From positions 1 to 13,199 of the forward strand of contig JAJAYX010000286.1 in the NCBI GenBank assembly GCA_026785985.1: a stretch of DNA of 13,199 bases, read 5' to 3'. Numbering within the stretch: the first letter of the stretch is position 1; the number at the start of each line of letters is the position of its first letter. Below are positions 1 through 7,561 of the stretch, piece after piece. Below the pieces are notes generated by a model, which saw only the letters and a program-made list of their open reading frames with translations, was not told the DNA's origin and did not search any database. This DNA comes from Rudanella sp. (GTDB taxonomy: Bacteria; Bacteroidota; Bacteroidia; Cytophagales; Spirosomataceae). Made by a program: the position numbers and the translations under genes.

Positions 1-1423
1 AGCTGAATGTTCCTTCGGCCTGCGGGTAGTCTCGGTTGTTGGCAAAGATTCCATTGGGGTAGCGCACCGGTTAAAACGGAAAGTCTTCTACTATTTGCCG
101 GGCTACAGCGTCGTTAACATCGACGACGTTTTCGCTCTGATTATTGTAGCTCAGTGTACCGCCAATTTTCAGCCACGATTTCACCTGATCGTCAATCGTA
201 AACCGGCCCGAGTAGCGCTTCAGATACGAGGTTTTAATCAAGCCCTGATCATCACGGTAACCCAGCGAGAGCGAATACTGCGTCCGCTCGCTACCCCCGC
301 TAAAATTCAACTGATGGTTTTGTGACAGCTTGTTCTGGGTTGTTTCTTTAAACCAGTCCGTGTCGTACATCGGATTCAGGTTGGCATCGAATACATCGGG
401 GTATAAAGCCCGCATCTGCTCCCGCTTGAGCCGTGGGTTCAGGTTTGCATAGCGGCCGGATGCCCAACCCGTCGGATCGTATTTGGCAATGTTAGCGTAC
501 GACAGATCTTCAACAGCCAGGTATTCTTTGGCGTTTAACACTTCGGGGCGGTTTGGCCCGATTGTGTTGGTGCTAAAATCGGCGTTATACGAAATACGGC
601 TTTCACCCGCCTTACCTTTTTTGGTTGTAACCAGAATAACCCCATTCGCTCCCCGTGCTCCATAAATAGCCGTCGATGAAGCATCTTTCAGCACCTCCAC
701 CGACACAATGTCGTTGGGGTTGATAAAGTCGATGGCGTTGGTAAACTGGTTCTGGTTACCCACCGGCAACTGCACCCCATCAACCACATAAAGCGGGTTG
801 TTCGACGAGTTGATCGAACTGAAACCCCGAATACGCACGGTGGTACGACCGCCCGGACGACCCGAGTTCGTGTTCACCTGCACACCCGGCATCCGACCCG
901 CCAACGCCTGATTGAGCGAAGGAGCGGGGCGTTCCATGATCTGATCAGCCTTTACCGAGCCTACCGAACCCGTCAGGTCCGATTTACGGGCCGTGCCGTA
1001 ACCGATAACCACAATCTCATTGAGTTGCTTGTCGTCGGCCCGCATTGTCAGGTTAAGCGTAGTCTGAGAACCAACGGCAATCTCCTGGGCGGTATAGCCC
1101 ACAAAGGAGAACACGAGGGTTGACCCGGCATCGGGCACATCGAGTTTGAACCGACCGTCGGCATCGGTAACGGTCCCCCGCGAAGTCCCTTTGATTACAA
1201 TGCTTACACCGGGTAACGACGAGTTTGTTTCATCGACAATCCGGCCCGTAATGGGGCGCTCTACCGCACTGACGTTGTGAGTAAGAGGGGCCTTTGCCGC
1301 CCGGTTGGGCAACGCTGCGGCCTGCGTCAGCGTCGTACACGAGAGTGCCATAATTACCTGCAAGGCGGCCACTCTGGTTGTTCTGCTGTACCTAAAATTG
1401 GGTGATAGTATAGGTTTGTACAT
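1..1423 (-). pseudogene. SusC/RagA-family TonB-linked outer membrane receptor, 5' part, interrupted by an in-frame stop
   Basis: Receptors of this family form 22-strand barrels in the outer membrane and import glycans or peptides with a SusD-type lipoprotein, powered by TonB. From the ATG at 1423, residues 1-36 look like an export signal. Residues 57-130 are a carboxypeptidase-regulatory-like fold (GRIVDETNSSLPGVSIVIKG, then DADGRF). A TonB-box-like LNEIVVIGYG lies near 134-143, the plug near 145-265 (LYVVDGVQLP, EVLKDASSTAIYGARGANGV), and early barrel strands follow. The frame stops at TAA (71-73) after 450 residues, whereas the family is usually about 1,000. Beyond the stop the same frame stays open to base 1 and reads PVRYPNGIFANNRDYPQAEG, which resembles the next receptor segment, so this is a nonsense interruption, not a natural end. 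A longer frame begins at TTG 1465; I prefer ATG 1423, preceded by an A/T-rich stretch. A sequencing error is possible. Confidence 0.88.
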
Positions 1424-1473
1424 AAATTTTTCGGACCAGTAAAGGCCGTTAATTGAAAAATTCAACGATTTAG

Positions 1474-1486
1474 TGAGATTATCTCA
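1474..1486. promoter_or_regulatory. Small palindrome in the receptor leader; otherwise featureless AT-rich gap
   Basis: TGAGAT-T-ATCTCA is a perfect 6-bp inverted repeat with one central base, about 50 bp upstream of the receptor ATG. Its size and position would suit an operator, but nothing else shows that it is bound. The surrounding 1424-1789 gap is AT-rich and holds no credible gene. The best -7-like match for the receptor on the minus strand is TAGTTTTA (1517 to 1510), one base off TAnnTTTG and without a clear -33 element, so I do not call a promoter. Confidence 0.2.
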
Positions 1487-1789
1487 GCTTTAAAAAGAGA
1501 CAATGACAGTAAAACTACTAACAATGTTCGCGAAATACTCAATTGTAAGAGTAATACCGAGCAGTAATATTTAGTAAAAAATGCTCAGTCTTACTATAAA
1601 TTAAGCACCTGATTATCAACAAGCTACGTGTTAAGAATTAACCTTAAAGCGGGGTAATTATTCTACAGATACTATTTTCTCAGAAATAATATAGCTGGAG
1701 TAGTTCGCAGAACATGGCCAATACCATTCGGCGGTTTAGAGCGGTAAACTATCCCATGAAGAAAGGAAGACGATGCACAACCAAACTAA

Positions 1790-1822
1790 GGAACGCGGAT
1801 GAAACGGTTTCATCCGCGTTCC
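1790..1822 (-). terminator. Perfect 16-bp hairpin after the M28 peptidase gene
   Basis: GGAACGCGGATGAAAC (1790-1805) is mirrored exactly at 1807-1822 around one central base, so in RNA it folds into a long GC-rich stem with a tiny loop. It begins four bases after the peptidase TGA on the minus strand. The tail on that strand is TTAGTTTGG, only partly U-rich, so it may act as a weak intrinsic terminator or as a 3'-end stabiliser. Confidence 0.65.
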
Positions 1823-1826
1823 CAAA

Positions 1827-4028
1827 TCATTTATTCCCCCCTCCTACCGATGCCGGTGGATTCATGGCCTGTACCAGTGTGGACAATTTGTCGCTCAACG
1901 AGACAATGGCCTTGCGGTAACGGGCTTCCAGATCGGGCAGGTTTTTAGTGGATTTCAGCGAGGCCTCGTACAGAAAACCGGGCATCATCCACGAGGCATA
2001 ACCGCTGTAGGGGTCAGAAGAAGCATAAAGCGACCGATACCAGTTGCCAAACGCCATACCTTTTTGGTCAACAAACGACTGCTCTAGTTGACGCATGGTG
2101 CGGTTGAGTTCAGCTAATTTTTCGGGCTTGTTGCCCAATAAATACGAACGCCGGGCGGCCTCTGCTGCTTCGGCGTTCTTTTTTAGGGAGGCAATCTCGT
2201 TTAGCACGGGCGCAATTGAATACGTTGGCGCGTAGGTTTTGATAGCCATTTCGGCAGCGCGAAGGTGAACGTCGAGGTCCGTGGCGTATCGCACCACATC
2301 GAAGGGCAACAAATCGGCGTTGGCCAGCCGGAGCGTGAGCGTACCTACAACCTGTTCCATCATCGGCCCCATTTTGTAGGTCGGGTCAACAAATTTGTCG
2401 TAGAAATACAAGTCGTCATACTGCGAGTGATACAGGGTTGGTCCTTCCATCCCCGCGCTCAGGGCAGGCATTCCTACGTGCATATATGGCCCGATATGGT
2501 CGGAGCCACCACCCAGGTTCCCGATGGTAGGCTCACCCGCTACAACCGCCGGGGCCGACGAGCCCGCTACCCGCGTGGGGTTTCCGCCCGCTTTGTGGCC
2601 CAGCCAATGCTCATAAACGGTTTTGTTGGAGTCGGGATATTGCACTGATTTGGTGGTCTCGATCAGCAACCCTTTCAGCGAAGGCGAAGCGGCAGCCCCA
2701 AACGTTCGGCCCGACACGGCGGCATCGTAGTTCATATAGGCTACAGCTTTCTGCACGAGTTCCTCCCGAAATTGTTCGCTCCACTCCGCCGACCCAATCA
2801 CGCCGAACTCCTCGGCATCCCAGTGCGCAATTTTGATAGTTCGTCGGGGGCGATACCCGGCTTTCACCTGCTTGCCCAGCGTCTCAACCATGCTCAACAA
2901 CATCGACGTGCCCGAATTGGGATCGGTGGCTCCAAACGACCAGGCATCGTAGTGGCATCCAGCAATCACCCACTCGTCGGGGAACTCGCTGCCCACGAGA
3001 GTGCCAACTACCTGATAAACCCGCTGAATGGCTTTTTCCTGTTGCACCTTCAAGCGCACCGTGAGTTCGGGGCCGCCTTCGAGCCGGTATGTGAACGGCA
3101 AACCGCCTTGCCAGCCTGCGGGGACGGCTTTGATGCCGGTCATACGTTTCAGAATCTCAATTGCCGAGCCATACGGCAGGGGCGTAACCGGGATTTTTGG
3201 CAGGGCCACGTCTTTCAAATCGAGCCGTTTGATTTTGATTGGGCCATCCATCGGCAGGGCGGGTTCGCCGGGGGTGAGTGGGTCGCCGGTGTAGGGAACG
3301 GTGAGCAACGAGCCGCGCTGAATCACACTTTCGCTGTAGAACGGGCCTTCGGGAAAAGTCAGGCCGAGCATGTAGCCGGAGTCGGCGGGGTCGGTGAAAA
3401 TAAGCAGGCCAGCCGCGCCGTTAGCCTCGGCAAACTGCGCTTTGTAGCCCCGAAAATTGCCTCCATAACGCGCCAGAACCACTTTGCCAGCTACCGAAAT
3501 ACCCATAGCTTTCAGTTGCTCGAAGTCTTCTTTTCGGCCATAATTGGCGTAAACGACCGTCGCCGTCACGTCGCCATTGCCCGCGTAGGCATTCCATCCC
3601 GACATCACGCGCGGATCGCTGGCATATTTGTCTTCCTTAAAAACAAACTCTTTGGTGTTAATCGGCACCCGCGTAGGCGTGACCACCTCTACTGTGATTT
3701 CGCCGGGGCCTTTGGGCAAATAAATGTCGTGGGGGTAGATGTCCACTTTCCAGTCCGCCTTCCGCATGGTCTCGGCAATGTAGTCGCGCACCTGCTCGTT
3801 CTCCCGCGACCCGGCCACGTGTGGCACACTGCACAGCCGTTCGAGGTGTTGCCGGAACCGGGCGGGGTCTTGTTGTTGCTTAAAATCGGCCTCGGTTTTC
3901 AACTCCACCGCTTGCTGATTAGGCGAGAAACCCGTAATTCCGGGCGGGGTGGTTGGTTGGGCCGTTGCCGCAAAGGAGAGGGCAAGTGCAAATGCGAGTG
4001 TACTGAGCTTGGGCAGCGAAGGAGTCAT
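1827..4028 (-). CDS. Secreted M28-family zinc metallopeptidase, glutamate carboxypeptidase II-like
   Basis: Predicted exported di-zinc exopeptidase of 733 aa that releases residues from the ends of peptides. Residues 1-23 are a signal peptide ending FAATAQ. A PA-type insert lies near 110-300 and the M28 catalytic domain near 330-560; 580-725 corresponds to the transferrin-receptor-like dimerisation domain. By comparison with human PSMA the zinc and catalytic residues are all present: H359 (GCHYDAW), D369 (TDPNSG), catalytic E406 with E407 (DAEEFG), D435 (YMNYD) and H534 (TLYHSQYDD). Length and domain order fit the family. The ATG at 4028 is the only sensible start and is abutted by a hairpin. 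It lies 67 bp downstream of the RHH gene on the same strand and could share its transcript. Substrate unknown. Confidence 0.93.
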   Translation of the reverse strand: MTPSLPKLSTLAFALALSFAATAQPTTPPGITGFSPNQQAVELKTEADFKQQQDPARFRQHLERLCSVPHVAGSRENEQVRDYIAETMRKADWKVDIYPHDIYLPKGPGEITVEVVTPTRVPINTKEFVFKEDKYASDPRVMSGWNAYAGNGDVTATVVYANYGRKEDFEQLKAMGISVAGKVVLARYGGNFRGYKAQFAEANGAAGLLIFTDPADSGYMLGLTFPEGPFYSESVIQRGSLLTVPYTGDPLTPGEPALPMDGPIKIKRLDLKDVALPKIPVTPLPYGSAIEILKRMTGIKAVPAGWQGGLPFTYRLEGGPELTVRLKVQQEKAIQRVYQVVGTLVGSEFPDEWVIAGCHYDAWSFGATDPNSGTSMLLSMVETLGKQVKAGYRPRRTIKIAHWDAEEFGVIGSAEWSEQFREELVQKAVAYMNYDAAVSGRTFGAAASPSLKGLLIETTKSVQYPDSNKTVYEHWLGHKAGGNPTRVAGSSAPAVVAGEPTIGNLGGGSDHIGPYMHVGMPALSAGMEGPTLYHSQYDDLYFYDKFVDPTYKMGPMMEQVVGTLTLRLANADLLPFDVVRYATDLDVHLRAAEMAIKTYAPTYSIAPVLNEIASLKKNAEAAEAARRSYLLGNKPEKLAELNRTMRQLEQSFVDQKGMAFGNWYRSLYASSDPYSGYASWMMPGFLYEASLKSTKNLPDLEARYRKAIVSLSDKLSTLVQAMNPPASVGGGNK

Positions 4029-4054
4029 GGGCGTTTCGATTGAATAAAACGCCC
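4029..4054 (-). promoter_or_regulatory. Hairpin touching the peptidase start codon
   Basis: On the minus strand GGGCGTTT, a 10-base loop and AAACGCCC form a perfect 8-bp stem whose last base is directly followed by the AUG of the M28 peptidase. Structure at that place would be expected to hinder initiation unless opened. It could also be the end of the upstream RHH transcript, but there is no U-tract. A regulatory role is inference. Confidence 0.4.
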
Positions 4055-4095
4055 TGAAAGTAGTGGTTTAGAGAAAGTTTAGCAAATAAAAGGTG

Positions 4096-4272
4096 TCATT
4101 CCTTTTCCGCATCGTCAGATGCCTTGCCTTTTTTCCGTTTCCGCACGGCTTCGCTCAGAATGAACTCAATTTGCCCGTTCACGCTTCGGAACTCGTCCTG
4201 CGCCCAGCGTTCGAGTTCTTTCAGCGTGTCGGGATTGATCCGAAGGACAAAAGCTTTTTTTTCTGAAGGCAT
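4096..4272 (-). CDS. Small Arc-like ribbon-helix-helix protein
   Basis: 58-aa protein read from the ATG at 4272 to the TGA at 4096-4098. The layout is that of an Arc/MetJ ribbon-helix-helix DNA-binding protein: a short strand (KKAFVLRINP, residues 5-14), helix A (about 15-29, LKELERWAQDEF), a turn (RSVNGQ) and helix B (about 33-46, IEFILSEAVRKR), then a charged tail. The RSVNGQIEFIL stretch is the best-preserved part of this small family. It sits just downstream of the SPFH gene on the same strand, an arrangement I recall from other Bacteroidota. No toxin partner is visible, so I do not call it an antitoxin. DNA binding follows from the fold; its target is unknown. It could regulate the SPFH operon, but that is a guess. 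Confidence 0.85.
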   Translation of the reverse strand: MPSEKKAFVLRINPDTLKELERWAQDEFRSVNGQIEFILSEAVRKRKKGKASDDAEKE

Positions 4273-4286
4273 GAGGTGTCAGATAT

Positions 4287-4338
4287 CAGTCAGCAGCCAA
4301 CAGTAAACAGTATTCCCGTTCACTGCCGGCTGTTGGCT
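4287..4338. repeat. Degenerate heptanucleotide repeat with inverted arm
   Basis: Four successive heptamers of the form CAGYNAN occur at 4287-4314: CAGTCAG, CAGCCAA, CAGTAAA, CAGTATT. The opposite strand from 4339 downward carries related units (CAGCCGG, CAGTGAA), and AGCCAACAG at 4295-4303 is exactly complementary to 4330-4338. The element fills most of the gap between the SPFH and RHH genes and could fold into a stem. It resembles the short tandem heptamer repeats known from intergenic DNA of cyanobacteria and some Bacteroidota. Confidence 0.6.
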
Positions 4339-4343
4339 ATTCA

Positions 4344-5192
4344 CTAATAAAGGGATCCCGCGTTCACCACGGGGCTAACGTTTTTCTCCCCACACAATAC
4401 CACAAGCAAGTTGCTGACCATTGCGGCTTTACGCTCTTCATCGAGGTGTACCACATTCTTCTCGGCCAGTCGTTCAAGTGCCATTTCGACCATACCCACA
4501 GCCCCATCCACAATTTGCCGACGGGCGGCTACCACGGCGGATGCCTGCTGACGCTGCAACATGGCCCCGGCAATTTCGGGGGCATAAGCCAGGTGACTGA
4601 TGCGGGCTTCGATGATCGTTACGCCCGCCCGCGCCAGGCGTTCGTTCAGTTCGGCTTCCAGCACGTCGTTGATTTTACCGGTTGTGTCGCGGAGGGTGAT
4701 TTTGGCGGCTTCGTCTTCGTTGTTGTCGTAGGCGTGGGAGTTGGCCAGATAACGCACGGCAGCTTCGGACTGAATCTGCACAAACAACACATAATCGTCC
4801 ACCTCGAACAGGGCTTTGGCGGTGTCGGCAACTTGCCACACCACCACGGCAGCAATCTCGATGGGGTTGCCCGTTTTGTCGTTCACTTTCAGGTTTTGGC
4901 CGTTCAGGTTACGGGCGCGGAGACTGATTTTCTTTTTGGTGTAGAGCGGGTTTACCCACTGAAGGCCATTCTGCCGCATGGTGCCGGTATAATCACCAAA
5001 AAAAGTGGTTACGACGGCTTCATTGGGGTTTATGACCGCTAAACCGGCCAGCAGAACACCACCGATTAGAAATGAAACGACACCCAGGACTATGACTCCC
5101 CGCGTTAAAAACAGAACGGCACCTACAATCAGTAATAAGCCGATTATCAGGAGGGTATAGCCCGAAATAGAGGTAAGATTTTTCTCGTTCAT
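4344..5192 (-). CDS. SPFH/Band 7 (stomatin-prohibitin-flotillin) membrane protein
   Basis: 282-aa membrane-anchored SPFH protein. Two hydrophobic segments lie near residues 11-30 and 32-54 ([19 protein letters not shown], then [20 protein letters not shown]). The Band 7 domain runs about 55-215 ([20 protein letters not shown] at its start, [20 protein letters not shown] in the middle, [20 protein letters not shown] near the end), followed by an alanine/glutamine-rich helical stretch ([20 protein letters not shown]) typical of oligomerising SPFH proteins. Members scaffold membrane microdomains or control membrane proteases; the bacterial subtype here has no agreed role. A frame extension to 5243 starts with TTG and adds an unrelated segment, so I use the ATG at 5192. 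It is probably the first gene of a minus-strand unit with the RHH gene and perhaps the M28 gene, divergent from lysS. Confidence 0.92.
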   Translation of the reverse strand: MNEKNLTSISGYTLLIIGLLLIVGAVLFLTRGVIVLGVVSFLIGGVLLAGLAVINPNEAVVTTFFGDYTGTMRQNGLQWVNPLYTKKKISLRARNLNGQNLKVNDKTGNPIEIAAVVVWQVADTAKALFEVDDYVLFVQIQSEAAVRYLANSHAYDNNEDEAAKITLRDTTGKINDVLEAELNERLARAGVTIIEARISHLAYAPEIAGAMLQRQQASAVVAARRQIVDGAVGMVEMALERLAEKNVVHLDEERKAAMVSNLLVVLCGEKNVSPVVNAGSLY

Positions 5193-5242
5193 TGGTTCAG
5201 AATTGATAGCAAAATGATAGCACAATAGTAGTACAGAAAACA

Positions 5243-5278
5243 AAGTAGCCCGCCCCTTTTAGTATGGGCGGGTTACTT
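5243..5278 (-). terminator. Strong hairpin in the divergent SPFH/lysS intergenic region
   Basis: AAGTAGCCCGCCC (5243-5255) pairs with GGGCGGGTTACTT (5266-5278): 13 positions with a single G/T mismatch and a 10-base loop. Read on the minus strand the stem is followed by TGTTTTC, so it looks like an intrinsic terminator pointing into the SPFH gene, 50 bp upstream of its ATG. There is no gene to terminate in that direction, so it may be an attenuator or leader structure, or block antisense transcription from the lysS side. Confidence 0.5.
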
Positions 5279-5343
5279 GCAGGGCCAAACGGTAAAATCC
5301 GTTTAATCATTTCCACCCGCGTTCCCATCCCATCCTTTTTCCT

Positions 5344-5351
5344 TAATTTTG
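5344..5351 (+). promoter_or_regulatory. lysS: Candidate Bacteroidota -7 box for lysS
   Basis: TAATTTTG matches the Bacteroidota -7 consensus TAnnTTTG exactly and lies 84 bp upstream of the lysS ATG, which would give a leader of roughly 75-80 bases. I see no good -33 TTG/TTTG element at the expected spacing, so the call rests on the -7 box and position. Confidence 0.4.
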
Positions 5352-5435
5352 CGGCTTCATTTTACCCCGTGATTATCAGGAAAATCTTAAAAATCCTGTT
5401 AATTCTGCCGGGTTGCCGTTGCAATTCAGACATAT

Positions 5436-7232
5436 ATGTTAAGCGAACAGGAACTACTCCGCCGAACCAAGCGCGAAGAACTCATGCGAATGGGCATTGA
5501 CCCCTACCCCGCCGAACTCTTCGACTTTACCCATACGACCCAACACCTCCGCGATGCCTTTGCCCACAAAGCCGCCAGGTCGCCGGCCGGAGCCAATACA
5601 CAGGGCGGCTATGAATCGCACCTCGATCTCTCTGCTGATCCAACCTACGGACAGGTGCGCATGGCCGGGCGGCTGATGGGGTTCCGCATCATGGGCAACG
5701 CTTCCTTTGCCGAAGTACAGGACTCCGCTGGACGGATGCAACTCTATTTCCGGCGCGACGACCTCTGCCCCGGCGACGATAAAACGATGTACAACACGGT
5801 GTTTAAGAAACTCCTGGACATTGGCGACATCATTGGCGTGGAGGGCCACGTGTTCACCACCATGACCGGCGAACTGTCGTTGTATGTAAAGCAGTTCAAA
5901 CTCCTGACCAAATCGCTGCGGCCGTTGCCCGTGGTGAAAGAGGTGGTGAACGAGCAAACCGGTGAGAAAGAGATTTACGATGCCTTCACCGACCCCGAAC
6001 TGCGCTACCGCCAACGCTACGTGGACTTGATTGTAAATCCGCACGTGCGCGAAACATTCATTAAGCGCAGCAAGCTGGTGAACTCCATCCGGCAATACCT
6101 CACCGACAAGGGCTACCTCGAAGTGGAAACGCCAATTTTGCAGCCCATTCACGGCGGGGCAGCGGCTCGTCCGTTTGTGACACACCACAACACGCTCGAC
6201 ATGACGCTGTATTTGCGAATTGCCAACGAACTGTATCTCAAGCGGTTAATCGTGGGTGGTTACGATGGCGTGTTCGAGTTTGCCAAGGATTTCCGTAACG
6301 AAGGCATGGACCGGACGCACAACCCGGAGTTCACGCAGGTGGAGTTCTATGTGGCCTACAAAGACTATAACTGGATGATGGACACCATTGAAGAGATGGT
6401 GGAAAAAGTGGCCATCGACGTTACCGGCACCACCAAAGTGACCGTTGGCCCCAATGTGATCGACTTTAAACGTCCCTGGAAACGCCTGACCATGTTCCAG
6501 GCCATACAGGAATTCACAGGCGTCGATGTGTCGGAAATGGAAGAAGACAGCCTGCGCGACGTGGCCGAAAGCCGGGGTATTAAAACCGATTCGTCGATGG
6601 GTAAATCGAAACTGATCGACGAGATTTTTGGGGAAGCCTGCGAACCCAACCTCATCCAGCCAACGTTCATTACCGACTACCCCGTCGAGATGTCGCCCCT
6701 GACCAAGAAGCACCGGAGCAAACCGGGTTTAGTGGAGCGTTTTGAAGCTATCTGCAACGGCAAAGAAATCGCCAATGCCTACTCCGAACTCAACGACCCT
6801 ATTGATCAGCGAGCGCGCTTCGAGGAGCAACTCGAACTCGCCAGGCGGGGCGACGACGAAGCCATGGCAATGGACGAAGACTTCCTCCGCGCCCTTGAAT
6901 ACGGAATGCCCCCCACGGCAGGAGTTGGTCTGGGAATCGACCGTTTAGCTATGATCATGACCAATCAGCCGAGCATTCAGGAAGTGTTATTTTTCCCGCA
7001 GATGCGGCCCGAGAAGAAAAGTGAAGTCTCGACCGAAGCTGATTTTGTAGCGGCAGGCGTTCCGGTCCAGTGGGTTCTGGCGGTGCAGCAACTGGGCTTT
7101 ATGACGGTGGCCCAACTACAGGCCGCTAATCCCAACAAACTCTTCAACGACCTCGGTGGCGTTCGTAAAAAGCTCAAAATGAGCGAAGTGCCGATGCCAA
7201 AAATTGAGGAAGTTAGGGAGTGGGTGGGGTAA
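5436..7232 (+). CDS. lysS: Lysine--tRNA ligase, class II
   Basis: Charges tRNA-Lys with lysine in the cytoplasm using ATP. The 598-aa protein has the class II order: a short N-terminal helix, an OB-fold anticodon-binding domain (about 72-160, [20 protein letters not shown]), then the catalytic domain. Motif 1 is around 208-236 ([20 protein letters not shown]), motif 2 around 281-306 ([20 protein letters not shown]) and motif 3 around 490-508 ([19 protein letters not shown]). Residues 535-598 are an extra helical tail absent from the 505-aa E. coli enzyme but common in Bacteroidota LysS ([33 protein letters not shown]). ATG 5436 gives the expected N-terminus. It is monocistronic as far as I can see, with a clear terminator behind it. 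Confidence 0.98.
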   Translation: MLSEQELLRRTKREELMRMGIDPYPAELFDFTHTTQHLRDAFAHKAARSPAGANTQGGYESHLDLSADPTYGQVRMAGRLMGFRIMGNASFAEVQDSAGRMQLYFRRDDLCPGDDKTMYNTVFKKLLDIGDIIGVEGHVFTTMTGELSLYVKQFKLLTKSLRPLPVVKEVVNEQTGEKEIYDAFTDPELRYRQRYVDLIVNPHVRETFIKRSKLVNSIRQYLTDKGYLEVETPILQPIHGGAAARPFVTHHNTLDMTLYLRIANELYLKRLIVGGYDGVFEFAKDFRNEGMDRTHNPEFTQVEFYVAYKDYNWMMDTIEEMVEKVAIDVTGTTKVTVGPNVIDFKRPWKRLTMFQAIQEFTGVDVSEMEEDSLRDVAESRGIKTDSSMGKSKLIDEIFGEACEPNLIQPTFITDYPVEMSPLTKKHRSKPGLVERFEAICNGKEIANAYSELNDPIDQRARFEEQLELARRGDDEAMAMDEDFLRALEYGMPPTAGVGLGIDRLAMIMTNQPSIQEVLFFPQMRPEKKSEVSTEADFVAAGVPVQWVLAVQQLGFMTVAQLQAANPNKLFNDLGGVRKKLKMSEVPMPKIEEVREWVG

Positions 7233-7245
7233 CGAGAATACGGTT

Positions 7246-7302
7246 AAAGGCTGAAATGCCCGCTCCAGCTAACCATTTGCCAGAGCGGGCGTTTTAGCCT
7301 TT
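7246..7302 (+). terminator. Rho-independent terminator of lysS
   Basis: The core stem is GCCCGCTC (7258-7265) with GAGCGGGC (7283-7290), directly followed by GTTTTA. Outer arms AAAGGCT (7246-7252) and AGCCTTT (7296-7302) extend it, so the hairpin is about 57 bases with an A-rich strand facing the T-tract. It starts 13 bases after the lysS TAA. Its outer arm ends at the base before the ATG of the downstream remnant. Confidence 0.85.
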
Positions 7303-7543
7303 ATGGCCAACCCAACCCCGCGTCCTTTTCAGGAAAACGAAACCATCCGTCTGGAAGCCTTCAGCGATGGAGTTTTCGCTATCGACATCCCGCTACTGAC
7401 GTTTGAGTTAAAAGCACCGGCCTTCAAAGAGGGATATACCAGCCCTGATCGCCCTGATTTTACCAACCCCAGGCATACTGATTAGCCTTGCTATGATCGT
7501 TTATCTGGCACAACTAAAGTATCACCGGGAAAAAGTAGTTTGA
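7303..7543 (+). pseudogene. Remnant of a TMEM175/DUF1211-type membrane protein, middle deleted
   Basis: The open frame from ATG 7303 to TAG 7485 encodes 60 aa. It contains RLEAFSDGVFAI (residues 16-27), the first-helix signature of TMEM175-type potassium channels (RxxxFSDG). After about residue 45 it turns polar and stops. Another frame just behind it carries a hydrophobic helix and tail (IPALIALILPTPGILISLAM, then a charged end) up to TGA 7541-7543, which looks like the C-terminal helix of the same protein. The family is usually about 190-200 aa, so roughly 120 residues between the two pieces are missing and the frame has shifted. The first helix also has D and P in AIDIPLL where small or hydrophobic residues are usual. 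I read this as a deletion remnant, though a short expressed peptide from 7303 cannot be excluded. Confidence 0.68.
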
Positions 7544-7561
7544 TCTTTCCTTTATCAATGT

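Noticed and set aside
1714..1920. 68-codon open frame on the plus strand
   Set aside because: It runs through the terminator hairpin and into the antisense of the peptidase 3' end; no family resemblance or leader.
2772..4043. 423-codon open frame on the plus strand
   Set aside because: It lies antisense to the M28 peptidase, whose catalytic motifs are complete; its translation is rich in His, Arg and Gly with no recognisable domain, as expected for the shadow of a GC-rich gene.
4029..4054. Start-codon hairpin as an intrinsic terminator of the RHH gene
   Set aside because: No U-tract follows the stem on the minus strand, only the peptidase start, so I list it as a possible translational element instead.
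4096..4272. RHH protein as antitoxin of a toxin-antitoxin pair
   Set aside because: No small toxin-like gene lies next to it; its neighbours are an SPFH protein and a secreted peptidase.
4124..4306. 60-codon open frame on the plus strand
   Set aside because: The opposite strand here encodes a coherent ribbon-helix-helix protein, while this frame has no recognisable feature.
4446..5042. 198-codon open frame on the plus strand
   Set aside because: Antisense to the SPFH gene; the translation is a Gly/His/Val-rich shadow.
5454..6188. 244-codon open frame on the minus strand
   Set aside because: Antisense to lysS, no domain, His/Val/Gly-rich shadow composition.
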